This document shows positions 29,387-38,135 of a DNA stretch of 64,000 nucleotides, one piece after another. Source of the stretch: Mesorhizobium sp. NZP2077. Its GTDB lineage: Bacteria; Pseudomonadota; Alphaproteobacteria; Rhizobiales; Rhizobiaceae. The stretch covers positions 5,710,001 through 5,774,000 of the forward strand of contig NZ_CP051293.1 of NCBI RefSeq assembly GCF_013170805.1, written 5' to 3'. Made by a program: the position numbers and the translations under genes. How positions within the stretch are numbered: position 1 is the first letter of the stretch; every line of letters starts with the position of its first letter. The notes below the pieces were generated by a model. It had not been told where the DNA came from and did not search any database. It saw nothing but the letters and a program-made list of their open reading frames with translations.

Positions 29387-30450
29387 GGGCTGTCTCGACC
29401 TCGGCAGTCATCGAACGCGGTACGGCGACGTCGCGGATCGCGGCGGTGGCTGTAGCCGTCATCATCGCGCTGCTTGCCATCGCACCGCAGTTCCTGTCGG
29501 CCGGCGCGGTCGACCGCATGACCGCGCTGTTCATCTATGTGATCCTGGCGGCGATGTGGAATGCGCTGGCCGGCTTCGGCGGCCTTGTGTCGGTCGGCCA
29601 GCAGGTGTTCTTCGGCCTCGGTGCCTATTTCGCCATCCGGCTCGCCGATGCCGGCCTCAACCCTTTCGCCTCGCTTTTCGTTTCGGCTGTTGTCGTCGGC
29701 GTGGTCTCGTGGCCGCTCTCGCTGTTCATGCTGCGGCTGAGGAATGGCGAGTTCGCCATCGGCATGTGGGTGATCGCTGCGCTGACGCATCTGCTCGTCA
29801 ATCTCGACAGGCTGGTGCAAGGCGAAACCGGAACGTCGCTGATCTCGCTCAACGTCTACGACGCCGGCACAAGGCGGACTGTCATCTACTGGCTGGCGCT
29901 GGCCTCGATGACGGCCCTGCTCGCCATCCTGTTTGGCGTGCTGCGCGGCAGCACCGGTGCGGCGATCCGCGCCATCCGCGACAATGAGGATGCCGCCGCC
30001 TCGGTCGGCGTGCGTGTCACCGGCACCAAGCGGCTGCTGTTCGTGCTTGCCGCCTTCGGCATCGGCATTGCCGGCGCGCTGTGGCTGGCGACCTCCATCA
30101 CCTTCCAGCCGAAAACCTACTTCAACGTCCAGTGGACCGCCTACATGATCTTCATGGTGCTGGTCGGCGGCATCGGCACGTTCGAGGGCGCCATTTTGGG
30201 CGCGCTGGTGTTCTTCCTCATCGAGACCTGGTTCGGCGGCACCGGCGTCTGGTACCTGGTCGGGCTCGGCGCCACGGCCGTGCTGTTCTCGCTCTTCCTG
30301 CCGCGCGGCCTGTGGGGAACGATCGAGGAGCGTTTTGGGCTGCACCTGCTGCCGGTCGGCTACCGCGTCAGGCTCCCGGGAAATGCTCCAGCCGATGACG
30401 GCACCGCGGCCTCGCCGGAGCGAACCACACAGCATCGGGAGAAGGCATGA
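29383..30450 (+). CDS. Branched-chain-type ABC permease, LivM type
   Basis: A 355-residue permease. LivM hallmarks are NALAGFGGLVSVGQQVFFGLG early on, the cytoplasmic loop RAIRDNEDAAASVGVRVTGT, and LVGGIGTFEGAILGALVFF near the C-terminus. It completes the five-component importer. Its stop overlaps the next gene by 4 bp, so the two dehydrogenase genes downstream belong to the same transcript. Confidence 0.93.
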   Translation: MRAVSTSAVIERGTATSRIAAVAVAVIIALLAIAPQFLSAGAVDRMTALFIYVILAAMWNALAGFGGLVSVGQQVFFGLGAYFAIRLADAGLNPFASLFVSAVVVGVVSWPLSLFMLRLRNGEFAIGMWVIAALTHLLVNLDRLVQGETGTSLISLNVYDAGTRRTVIYWLALASMTALLAILFGVLRGSTGAAIRAIRDNEDAAASVGVRVTGTKRLLFVLAAFGIGIAGALWLATSITFQPKTYFNVQWTAYMIFMVLVGGIGTFEGAILGALVFFLIETWFGGTGVWYLVGLGATAVLFSLFLPRGLWGTIEERFGLHLLPVGYRVRLPGNAPADDGTAASPERTTQHREKA

Positions 30451-31238
30451 CCATGCTTTTCGGCAAGACGATCCTCATCACCGGTGTCGCTTCCGGCATC
30501 GGCGCCCGCACCGCGGAACTCGCCGGCCAGCTTGGCGCCGATGTGATCGGTGTCGATGTGCGCGAGCCGGCGGCAGTGGTTGGCAGTTTCGTCAAGGCCG
30601 ACATCTCGTCGAAGGCCGGCGTCGACGACCTCATCGCGCGCCTGCCGCAGCGCATCGACGCGCTCTGCAACGTCGCCGGGCTGTCCGGCAACACCGGCGC
30701 GGCGTCGACGCTGGCCGTCAATTTCTTCGGGCTCAGGGCACTCTCGGAAGGCCTCGTGCCAAGACTTCGCGAAGGCGGTGCTATCATCAACGTCGCCTCG
30801 ATCGCCGGCTATGGCTGGCGCGCCAATCTCAACCGCGCCGCGTCGATGGTCGCCATCGAGGGCTTTCCGGATGTTACCGACGTGGTCTGCACCCATGCGG
30901 TCAGGAACGAGGAAGGCTATCCCGTTTCCAAGGAACTGCTGCTCTTGTGGACTTTCCGCGCGGCACATCAGGATCTGTTCAAACGCCGTGGCATCCGCGT
31001 CAATGCGGTGAGCCCCGGCCCGGTCGAGACGCCGATCCTGAAACAGTTCCGTACCGTGCTTGGCGACGCCCGCGTCGACAGCGACATCGCAAGGGTCGGG
31101 CGCGCCGGCACGTCGGGCGATATCGCGCCTGTGGTGCTGTTCCTGTGCTCGGACGGCGCGCGCTGGATCAACGGCGCCAACGTGCCGGTTGACGGTGGCC
31201 TCGAAGCATCGATCAATGCCGAAATGTTCGGCTTCTAA
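30447..31238 (+). CDS. Coniferyl-alcohol dehydrogenase-like SDR
   Basis: A 263-residue short-chain dehydrogenase. The cofactor motif is TGVASGIG (in place of TGxxxGIG), the NAG-like motif is CNVAGLSG, the catalytic Ser lies in INVASIAG and the YxxxK motif is YPVSK. An insertion between the Ser and Tyr (about 50 residues) and the VNAVSPGPVETPIL tail match coniferyl-alcohol/3-alpha-hydroxysteroid dehydrogenase relatives. Placement behind the PcaQ-controlled importer suggests oxidation of a lignin-derived alcohol (inference). Confidence 0.75.
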   Translation: MTMLFGKTILITGVASGIGARTAELAGQLGADVIGVDVREPAAVVGSFVKADISSKAGVDDLIARLPQRIDALCNVAGLSGNTGAASTLAVNFFGLRALSEGLVPRLREGGAIINVASIAGYGWRANLNRAASMVAIEGFPDVTDVVCTHAVRNEEGYPVSKELLLLWTFRAAHQDLFKRRGIRVNAVSPGPVETPILKQFRTVLGDARVDSDIARVGRAGTSGDIAPVVLFLCSDGARWINGANVPVDGGLEASINAEMFGF

Positions 31239-31277
31239 TTCAATGAATACGCTCCTGACGGAGCGAGGGAGACAGTC

Positions 31278-32723
31278 ATGGATATCGGACTTCTGATCGA
31301 CGGCGACAAAAGGGATGCGTCCGGCTCGGCCTCCTACGAGCGCATGGACCCGTTCACCGGGAAGCTGGCGACGCGCGCCGCCGCGGCCAGTGTTGCCGAC
31401 GCCAATGCCGCCGTTGACGCCGCTGCCGCTGCCTTTCCGGCGTGGTCGAAGACCGGACCTGGCGAGCGCCGCGCTCTGCTGTCGAAGGCGGCTGACGTGA
31501 TGGCCTCCAAGGTCGGCGAATTCACCAAGCTGATGATGGAAGAGACCGGTGCTACGGGTCCCTGGGCCGGCTTCAATGTCATGCTGGCGGCCAACATGCT
31601 GCGTGAGGCGGCGGCGATGACGACGCAGATTTCGGGGGAGATCATCCCCTCCGACAAGCCGGGCACGCTGGCGATGGCGATCCGCCAGCCGGCCGGTGTC
31701 TGCCTCGGCATTGCGCCGTGGAATGCCCCGGTCATCCTCGGCACCCGTGCCATTGCCATGCCGATCGCCTGCGGCAACACGGTGGTGCTGAAGGCATCCG
31801 AAATGTGCCCCGGCACGCACCGGCTGATCGGCCAGGTGCTGGTCGAAGCCGGGTTGCCCAAGGGCGTCGTCAATGTCGTCACCAATGACCCCAAAGACGC
31901 CGCTGCAATCGTCGAGACGCTGGTCGCGCATCCCGCGGTCAAGCGCGTCAACTTCACCGGCTCGACAAAGGTCGGCAGGATCATCGCCGAACTCGCCGGC
32001 CGGCACCTCAAGCCGGCGCTGCTCGAACTCGGCGGCAAGGCGCCGTTGCTGGTGCTGGACGATGCCGACATCGACGCCGCGGTCAACGCGGCCACCTTCG
32101 GCGCCTTCATGCATCAGGGGCAGATCTGCATGTCGACCGAGCGGCTGATCGTCGACGACAAGATCGCCGACGAGTTCGTTTCGAAGCTGGCCGCCCGCGC
32201 CTCGCAACTGCCGGCTGGAGATCCGCGCGGCCATGTTGTGCTGGGCTCGCTGATCAGCAGCCAGGCGGCCGACAAGATGGAAGAACTCGTCGCCGACGCT
32301 GTTGCCAAGGGCGCCAAGCTCGTCGCCGGCGGCAAGCGAACCGGCACTGTGGTGGAAGCGACACTGCTCGACCATGTCACGCCGGCGATGCGCGTCTATG
32401 CCGAAGAATCCTTCGGGCCGGTCAAGCCGGTGATCCGTGTGAAGAGCGAGGATGAGGCCGTGCGTGTCGCCAACGACACCGAGTATGGCCTGTCGTCAGC
32501 CGTGTTCAGCCGCGACATCAAGCGCGCCATGGCTGTAGCCGCGCGCATCGAGGCCGGCATCTGCCATATCAACGGCCCGACCGTCGGCGACGAGGCTCAG
32601 ATGCCTTTCGGCGGCGTCAAGGGCTCGGGCTATGGCCGCTTCGGCGGCAAGGCCTCGATCGCCGAATTCACCGATCTGCGCTGGGTGACGATCGAGGATC
32701 CGGGCCAGCACTACCCGTTCTGA
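31278..32723 (+). CDS. NAD(P)-dependent aldehyde dehydrogenase, vanillin/salicylaldehyde type
   Basis: A 481-residue ALDH. The general base is Glu250 (LLELGGK), the nucleophile is Cys284 (QGQICMS), the cofactor loop is FTGSTKVG and the C-terminal PFGGVKGSGYGRFGG matches vanillin, benzaldehyde and salicylaldehyde dehydrogenases. With the SDR before it, this gives a plausible alcohol-to-aldehyde-to-acid route for coniferyl, vanillyl or 4-hydroxybenzyl compounds, which feed 4-hydroxybenzoate or vanillate toward protocatechuate. ATG at 31278 follows GAGCGAGGGAGA. The convergent aldose epimerase gene ends 29 bp downstream. Confidence 0.85.
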   Translation: MDIGLLIDGDKRDASGSASYERMDPFTGKLATRAAAASVADANAAVDAAAAAFPAWSKTGPGERRALLSKAADVMASKVGEFTKLMMEETGATGPWAGFNVMLAANMLREAAAMTTQISGEIIPSDKPGTLAMAIRQPAGVCLGIAPWNAPVILGTRAIAMPIACGNTVVLKASEMCPGTHRLIGQVLVEAGLPKGVVNVVTNDPKDAAAIVETLVAHPAVKRVNFTGSTKVGRIIAELAGRHLKPALLELGGKAPLLVLDDADIDAAVNAATFGAFMHQGQICMSTERLIVDDKIADEFVSKLAARASQLPAGDPRGHVVLGSLISSQAADKMEELVADAVAKGAKLVAGGKRTGTVVEATLLDHVTPAMRVYAEESFGPVKPVIRVKSEDEAVRVANDTEYGLSSAVFSRDIKRAMAVAARIEAGICHINGPTVGDEAQMPFGGVKGSGYGRFGGKASIAEFTDLRWVTIEDPGQHYPF

Positions 32724-32751
32724 TCCGGCTTCGGGCAACCGATAACGAAGG

Positions 32752-33681
32752 TCAAACAGCCAATGACGGCGTGAAGCGAACGCTGGCGGATCGCATCTGC
32801 CCGGGCGCCAGCACAATGCATCCGGTGTTGATGTCCTCGCCGGGCACCCGGTTGAAGGCATCAGTGATGTTGCTGACCGGCTCGGCGCAAAAGAAAGGCT
32901 CACCCGGCGGCGTGTAGAGGACGAGGAAATCGAGCGGCGCCTCGGCCTCGATGTTCAGCTGCCGCCCCTGCTCCGGCCACGTGATCCGGGCGCGGCGCGC
33001 CCATCCGGTGAAAACCGTATCGAAATCCACTTCCGATACGTCAAAGCCGATGGATGGATCGGCGCCTACCGGCGGCAGGACATGCCGGATGGGCAGAACC
33101 TCCGCATCCGTCTCCCACACGCCGGACACCGGCGCCTGGACATGCGTCCACGGCGTCGACGGAAAATAGGGATGGAGGCCGAAGCCAACCGGCATCGGCG
33201 CGTCGGACAGGTTGCGCACCTGAATGGTCATGCAAAGTGTGCCGCCAGCCAGTGAGATCACCTGCTCGGCTTCATAGCTCCATGGCCAGGAATCGGCAGC
33301 ATGGCGATAGCGCAGGAGGATGGTGCTGGCTTCATGCCTGACGACCGTCCAGGGATAACGCCAGCCATGGCCGTGCTCATGATGGGGATCGTCGGCGGTC
33401 GTCGGCAGCTGGATGGTACGGCCGGCGAATTCGAAGCAGCCGCCCCTAATGCGATTGGAATAGGGAACGAGCGGGAAGCAGGCCATGGCGCCGGCATCGC
33501 GACTGCCGATCGCTGCCGGATCCGCTGGGCGTAGCCAATCCAGGGCAGAGCCATTGTGCCACCAGCGATAGGACGCCAGGGCGCCGCCAGCAGCCGGAGC
33601 AAGCTCGACCGTCGCAATGCCGTCGCTGATCGAGACCAGCTCCGTGTGCTGCGCGGCAACGGTAGCAAAATTCTTTGTCAT
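32752..33681 (-). CDS. Aldose 1-epimerase family protein
   Basis: About 309 residues of the GalM-like galactose-mutarotase superfamily. Typical blocks are LVPYSNRIRGGCFEFAGR, HHEHGHGWRYPW (catalytic His), PVGFGLHPYFP (second His) and a late PFFCAEPVSNITDAFN (Glu). The ATG at 33681 follows GGGGGAGC; the in-frame ATG at 33708 is a less likely start. It is divergent from the GntR gene and the pentonate dehydratase operon, consistent with supplying the correct sugar anomer for oxidation. Confidence 0.88.
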   Translation of the reverse strand: MTKNFATVAAQHTELVSISDGIATVELAPAAGGALASYRWWHNGSALDWLRPADPAAIGSRDAGAMACFPLVPYSNRIRGGCFEFAGRTIQLPTTADDPHHEHGHGWRYPWTVVRHEASTILLRYRHAADSWPWSYEAEQVISLAGGTLCMTIQVRNLSDAPMPVGFGLHPYFPSTPWTHVQAPVSGVWETDAEVLPIRHVLPPVGADPSIGFDVSEVDFDTVFTGWARRARITWPEQGRQLNIEAEAPLDFLVLYTPPGEPFFCAEPVSNITDAFNRVPGEDINTGCIVLAPGQMRSASVRFTPSLAV

Positions 33682-33728
33682 CGGCGCTCCCCCGTCCCTT
33701 GACTCCAATCGCCATGGCTATAAGACAT

Positions 33729-33748
33729 ATCATATGAATAGTATGAAG
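33729..33748. promoter_or_regulatory. Candidate operator at the GntR start
   Basis: TCATATGA (33730-33737) is an 8-bp palindrome within an AT-rich stretch between the divergent epimerase and GntR genes, overlapping the GntR ATG at 33734. Autoregulation is a guess from position only. Confidence 0.25.
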
Positions 33749-34534
33749 AATAAGAAATCTTTCAGCACGGCGCGCACGTCACGGGTTGCCGTGGCGGTTT
33801 CCAGCGGCTCTACCGCGCTGCACGCGACCGTCGTCGAGCAGATCGGTTTGCGCATCGTGCAAGGCGATTTCCTGCCCGGCGAGGCCCTGCCCAACGCCGA
33901 CGATTCCAGCGAGATGCTGGGGGTCAGCCGCACGGTGCTGCGCGAGGCGATCAAGGTTCTGGCGGGCAAGGGGCTGGTCGAATCGCGACCGAAGACCGGC
34001 ACACGGGTGCGTCCGCGCGCAGACTGGAATTTCCTGGATCCGGACGTCCTGTCATGGCGCTACGCCGGCGGTGTCAGCGCCGACGATGTCCGGGCACTGT
34101 TCGAATTGCGGCGCGCCATCGAGCCGATGTCGGCAGCACTTGCCGCCCAGCGCGCCACCCCGGCGCAGATCGCCGAGATCCACGCCGCACTCGCTGAAAT
34201 GGAAGCGGTGAGCGATGACGGCGACCGCTTCGCCAAGCCCGATCTGGTGTTCCACCAGACCATTTTGCGCATGACCGGCAACGAGCTGATCGGCTCGCTG
34301 GCGGCACTGGTCGAAACCGCATTGGTGATGAGCTTTCGCCTCTCCAACGACAATCCGGAAGGCCAGCGCCACTCCTTGCCGCTGCATCGCGAGGTGGCCG
34401 AGAAGATCGCCGTAGGCGACGCTGCCGGCGCACAAAAGGCACTCTTGGTGCTCATCGACAATGCCGAGGACGACGTGCGCCGCAGCGTCGAGAACCGCAA
34501 CAAACGCCGCCAGGATCGGGAACAGACATCGTGA
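33734..34534 (+). CDS. GntR-family regulator (FCD type) of the pentonate cluster
   Basis: About 266 residues from ATG 33734, with an alternative at 33743; the longer open frame to 33617 overlaps the divergent gene. The winged HTH is EALPNADDSSEMLGVSRTVL then REAIKVLAGKGLVESRPKTG, followed by an all-helical FCD domain with metal and ligand residues (ELRRAIEPMSAALAA, FHQTILRMTGN). The next gene overlaps by 4 bp, so the repressor is probably the first gene of its own operon and senses a sugar-acid intermediate. Confidence 0.9.
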   Translation: MNSMKNKKSFSTARTSRVAVAVSSGSTALHATVVEQIGLRIVQGDFLPGEALPNADDSSEMLGVSRTVLREAIKVLAGKGLVESRPKTGTRVRPRADWNFLDPDVLSWRYAGGVSADDVRALFELRRAIEPMSAALAAQRATPAQIAEIHAALAEMEAVSDDGDRFAKPDLVFHQTILRMTGNELIGSLAALVETALVMSFRLSNDNPEGQRHSLPLHREVAEKIAVGDAAGAQKALLVLIDNAEDDVRRSVENRNKRRQDREQTS

Positions 34535-36258
34535 CGGACAAGAAGCGCAAGCTGCGTTCCCAGGCGTGGTTCGGCGGTGAAGGCAAGAACGCCTTCATGC
34601 ACCGCAGCTGGATGAAGAACCAGGGGATTCCCGCCGACGCTTTCGACGGTCGCCCCGTGATCGGCATCTGCAACACCTGGTCGGAACTGACCCCGTGCAA
34701 TGCGCATCTCCGCGCCTTGGCCGATCACGTCAAGCGCGGCGTCTACGAGGCCGGCGGCCTGCCGCTGGAGTTCCCGGTGATGTCGCTGGGTGAGAGCAAC
34801 ATGCGCCCCACGGCCATGTTGTTTCGCAATTTGGTCAGCATGGATGTCGAGGAATCCATCCGCGGCAATCCGATCGACGGCGTCATCCTGCTGGTCGGCT
34901 GCGACAAGACCACACCGGCGCTGCTGATGGGGGCTGCGTCGTGCAACCTGCCGACCATCGCCGTGTCGGGCGGGCCGATGCTCAACGGCAAGTTCCGCGG
35001 GCAAGACATCGGTTCTGGCACCCATGTCTGGAAATTCGCCGAAGAGGTCAAGGCCGGCCGCATGCCGGTCGCCGACTTCCTCGCCGCAGAGCAAGGCCAG
35101 AGCCGGTCGGCCGGCAGTTGCATGACGATGGGGACGGCCTCGACCATGGCCAGCATGGTGGAAGCGCTCGGCATCGGCATGCCCGACAATGCCGCGATCC
35201 CGGCGGTGGATTCGTGTCGTGGCGTGCTCGCGCAGATGGCTGGACGCCAGATCGTCGAGCTGGTCCGCAGGGATGTGAAAATTTCGGACATTCTCACCAG
35301 AGAGGCGTTCGAGAACGCCATCCGCGTCAATGGCGCGATCGGCGGCTCGACCAATGCGGTGCTGCATCTGATCGCCATCGCCAACCGGATCGGCGTCGAT
35401 CTCAACCTCGACGACTGGGACCGTCTCGGCCGCGACGTGCCGACCATTGTCGACCTGATGCCGTCGGGCCGATTCCTGATGGAGGATTTCTACTATGCCG
35501 GGGGGCTAGCTGCGGTCATGGCGTCGCTTGATGAAGTGGGGCTTCTTCATCGCGACGTCATGACCGTCAGCGACAAGACCATCGGGGAACTGATCGACGG
35601 TGCGCCCAACTACAACAGCGAAGTCATCCGGCCGATGAGCGAGCCGCTGACCGAGCAAGGCGGCATCTCGATCCTGCGTGGCAATCTGGCGCCCAACGGG
35701 GCGGTCATCAAGCCGTCGGCGGCAACGCCCGAATTGATGCAGCATCGCGGCAAGGCCGTCGTGTTCGAAAACATCGAGCATTACTACGCCCGCATCGACG
35801 ACCCGGAGCTCGATATCGACGCCTCCTCGGTGATGGTGCTGAAGAATTGCGGACCGCGCGGCTATCCCGGGATGGCCGAGGTCGGCAACATGCCGCTGCC
35901 GGCCAAGCTGCTCAAGCAAGGCGTCGCCGACATGGTGCGCATTTCGGACGCGCGCATGAGCGGCACGGCCTACGGCACGGTGGTGCTGCATGTGGCGCCC
36001 GAGGCCGCGGCAGGCGGCGCACTGGCGCTGGTGCGCGACGGCGATCTCATCGAGCTCGACGTCGCCGGGCGCCGGCTCGAGTTGCTGGTATCAGACGAGG
36101 AACTGGCGATCCGCCGCCGCGACTGGCAGCCACCGGCGCCACCCGAAGGCGGCTACCAGAGCCTCTATGTCGAACGCGTGCTGCAGGCAGACAAGGGCTG
36201 CGATTTCGACTTCCTCGTCGGCCGGCGCGACGCCGGCATTCCCCGGCATTCCCATTAG
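34531..36258 (+). CDS. L-arabinonate dehydratase (IlvD/Edd family)
   Basis: A 575-residue [2Fe-2S] and Mg-dependent dehydratase. Expected cluster cysteines are Cys56 (TPCN), Cys124 (GCDKTTPA) and Cys197 (AGSCMTMGTAS). It aligns by eye along its length with Rhizobium leguminosarum arabinonate dehydratase (recollection), including GSGTHVWKF, DWDRLGRDVPTIVDLMPSG and ARMSGTAYGTVVLH, and is less like XylD. The family also accepts D-fuconate and D-galactonate. It starts at GTG 34531, overlapping the GntR stop. Confidence 0.88.
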   Translation: MTDKKRKLRSQAWFGGEGKNAFMHRSWMKNQGIPADAFDGRPVIGICNTWSELTPCNAHLRALADHVKRGVYEAGGLPLEFPVMSLGESNMRPTAMLFRNLVSMDVEESIRGNPIDGVILLVGCDKTTPALLMGAASCNLPTIAVSGGPMLNGKFRGQDIGSGTHVWKFAEEVKAGRMPVADFLAAEQGQSRSAGSCMTMGTASTMASMVEALGIGMPDNAAIPAVDSCRGVLAQMAGRQIVELVRRDVKISDILTREAFENAIRVNGAIGGSTNAVLHLIAIANRIGVDLNLDDWDRLGRDVPTIVDLMPSGRFLMEDFYYAGGLAAVMASLDEVGLLHRDVMTVSDKTIGELIDGAPNYNSEVIRPMSEPLTEQGGISILRGNLAPNGAVIKPSAATPELMQHRGKAVVFENIEHYYARIDDPELDIDASSVMVLKNCGPRGYPGMAEVGNMPLPAKLLKQGVADMVRISDARMSGTAYGTVVLHVAPEAAAGGALALVRDGDLIELDVAGRRLELLVSDEELAIRRRDWQPPAPPEGGYQSLYVERVLQADKGCDFDFLVGRRDAGIPRHSH

Positions 36259-36269
36259 AGAGGCGCGCG

Positions 36270-37049
36270 ATGACGGATCAGATCGGCAGCTACGCGACCT
36301 ATCCCAGCCTCAAGGGCCGCAGCGTCTTCATCACCGGTGGCGGCAGCGGCATCGGCGAAAGCCTGGTGCGCCATTTCTGCGCGCAAGGCAGCCGCGTTGC
36401 CTTCGTCGATCTCGCAGAGGAACCCTCGAAGCGTCTGGTCGATGCGATCACCGCCGAAGGAAATCCCGCGCCGCTGTTCATTCCTTGCGATCTGCGCAAT
36501 GTCGAGGCGCTGCAGGCAGCAACTGCCCAGGCCATGCTGCACAACGGGCCGATCCAGGTTCTGTGCAACAACGCCGGCAATGATGACCGCCATCAGACCA
36601 AGGACGTGACGGTCGCATACTGGGACGACCGCATGGCGGTCAATCTGCGCCACCAGTTCTTCGCCGCCCAAGCGGTTCGCCCGCAAATGAGCGCGCTGGG
36701 CGGCGGCTCGATCATCAATTTCGGCTCCATCACCTGGATGGTTGGCGATCCCGATTGCCCGGCCTATGTCACCGCGAAAGCCGCTGTCTACGGCATGACG
36801 CGGGCGCTGGCCCGCGAACTCGGCCCCGAGCGCATCCGCGTCAACTGCATGGTGCCTGGCTGGGTGATGACCGAGCGCCAGATGCGGCTGTGGCTGAACC
36901 CGGCCGGCGAACGCCAGATCGCGGAAAGGCAGTGCCTGCCCGACCGGCTGCAGCCCTCCGACATCGCGCGCATGGCGCTGTTCCTCGCCGCCGACGACAG
37001 CCTGATGTGCACGAGCCAGCAGTTCATCGTCGATGCGGGCTGGGTGTGA
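36270..37049 (+). CDS. SDR sugar 1-dehydrogenase, XylB-like
   Basis: A 259-residue short-chain dehydrogenase. The cofactor motif is TGGGSGIG, the NNAGNDDRHQ segment is distinctive, Ser is in NFGSITW and the YxxxK motif is YVTAK. By eye it closely resembles Caulobacter XylB D-xylose dehydrogenase (YPSLKG, NNAGNDDRH, YWDDRMAVNLRH), so it should oxidise a pentose or D-galactose to the lactone. ATG at 36270 lies 11 bp after the dehydratase stop. Confidence 0.85.
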   Translation: MTDQIGSYATYPSLKGRSVFITGGGSGIGESLVRHFCAQGSRVAFVDLAEEPSKRLVDAITAEGNPAPLFIPCDLRNVEALQAATAQAMLHNGPIQVLCNNAGNDDRHQTKDVTVAYWDDRMAVNLRHQFFAAQAVRPQMSALGGGSIINFGSITWMVGDPDCPAYVTAKAAVYGMTRALARELGPERIRVNCMVPGWVMTERQMRLWLNPAGERQIAERQCLPDRLQPSDIARMALFLAADDSLMCTSQQFIVDAGWV

Positions 37050-37084
37050 CCCGCACCGTACCACAAGGGAAGAAGGTTAGTTTC

Positions 37085-38083
37085 ATGCGTCTTGTTCAGT
37101 ACACAATGCTTGACGGCAGCAGGCGGGTCGGCCGTGTCTCCGATGATGGCAATCACCTGCATCCACTCGACAAGACCGGCAGCGTGCTGGAACTCGCCGA
37201 GGCGGCGATCGCCGAGGGCGTGTCCATCGCATCGCTGGTCGAGACGCGGACGGGCACGGCAACGGTCGACTATGATGAACTGTTGCGCGATGGCCGCGTG
37301 CTGGCTCCTGTCGATCACCCCGAGCCGGCGCGCTTCCTGGTCACCGGCACCGGCCTCACCCACACAGGAAGTGCCGCTGCGCGCAACCAGATGCACTTGC
37401 TGACACATGGCGAGGACGCCGAAGAATCGGATTCGCTGAAGATCTTCAAGATGGGCCTGGAAGGCGGCAAGCCCGGAGTCGGCAAGATCGGGATTCAGCC
37501 GGAATGGTTCTTCAAGGGCGTCGGCACCTGCGTCGTGCCGCCTGGTGCCGATCTGCCCATGCCGGCCTTCGCACGTGCCGGCGCCGAGGAAGCCGAGATC
37601 GTCGGGCTTTATCTCAATGGGCCGGACGGCCATCCCTATCGCATCGGCTATGCACTCGGAAACGAATATTCCGACCACGTGACGGAGGGCGAGAACTATC
37701 TCTATCTCGCCCATTCCAAGCTGCGCTCCTGCTCGATCGGTCCGGAGCTTTTGGTCGGCGACCTGCCCGAAGAAGTGCGCGGCCATTCCCGCATCCTGCG
37801 CGACGGTGCCGTTGTCTGGGAGCAGGAGTTTCTGTCGGGCGAGACGCACATGTCGCACTCGGTCGCCAATCTCGAACATTTCCATTTCCGCTACCCGATG
37901 CACCGCAGGGCGGGCGATCTGCACGCCTATTTCTTCGGCGCGGCGGTGATGAGCTACGCCTCCGGCGTCAAGACGGCTTCCGGCGACGAGTATGAAATCC
38001 AGGCGCAGACATTCGGCAAGCCATTGCGCAACCGGATGGTCTCGGTGCCGGACGAGGGACTGGTCACCGTCACCCCGCTGTGA
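37085..38083 (+). CDS. AraD1/GguC-like FAH-superfamily protein
   Basis: A 332-residue fumarylacetoacetate-hydrolase-fold protein. Its N-terminus (MRLVQYTMLDGSRRVGRVSD) and the metal-site region AGAEEAEIVGLYLNGPDG and GNEYSDHVTEGENYLYLAHS resemble the AraD1 (GguC) family, reported to dehydrate 2-keto-3-deoxy-L-arabonate (recollection). With the XylB-like dehydrogenase and the dehydratase this forms three consecutive steps of a non-phosphorylative pentose pathway. No lactonase or semialdehyde dehydrogenase for the end of the pathway is in this operon. Confidence 0.83.
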   Translation: MRLVQYTMLDGSRRVGRVSDDGNHLHPLDKTGSVLELAEAAIAEGVSIASLVETRTGTATVDYDELLRDGRVLAPVDHPEPARFLVTGTGLTHTGSAAARNQMHLLTHGEDAEESDSLKIFKMGLEGGKPGVGKIGIQPEWFFKGVGTCVVPPGADLPMPAFARAGAEEAEIVGLYLNGPDGHPYRIGYALGNEYSDHVTEGENYLYLAHSKLRSCSIGPELLVGDLPEEVRGHSRILRDGAVVWEQEFLSGETHMSHSVANLEHFHFRYPMHRRAGDLHAYFFGAAVMSYASGVKTASGDEYEIQAQTFGKPLRNRMVSVPDEGLVTVTPL

Positions 38084-38135
38084 CGGCGCAGGCCCGAAAA
38101 TTACGGTCCACCAGAACGACAATGGGAGATTGAAA

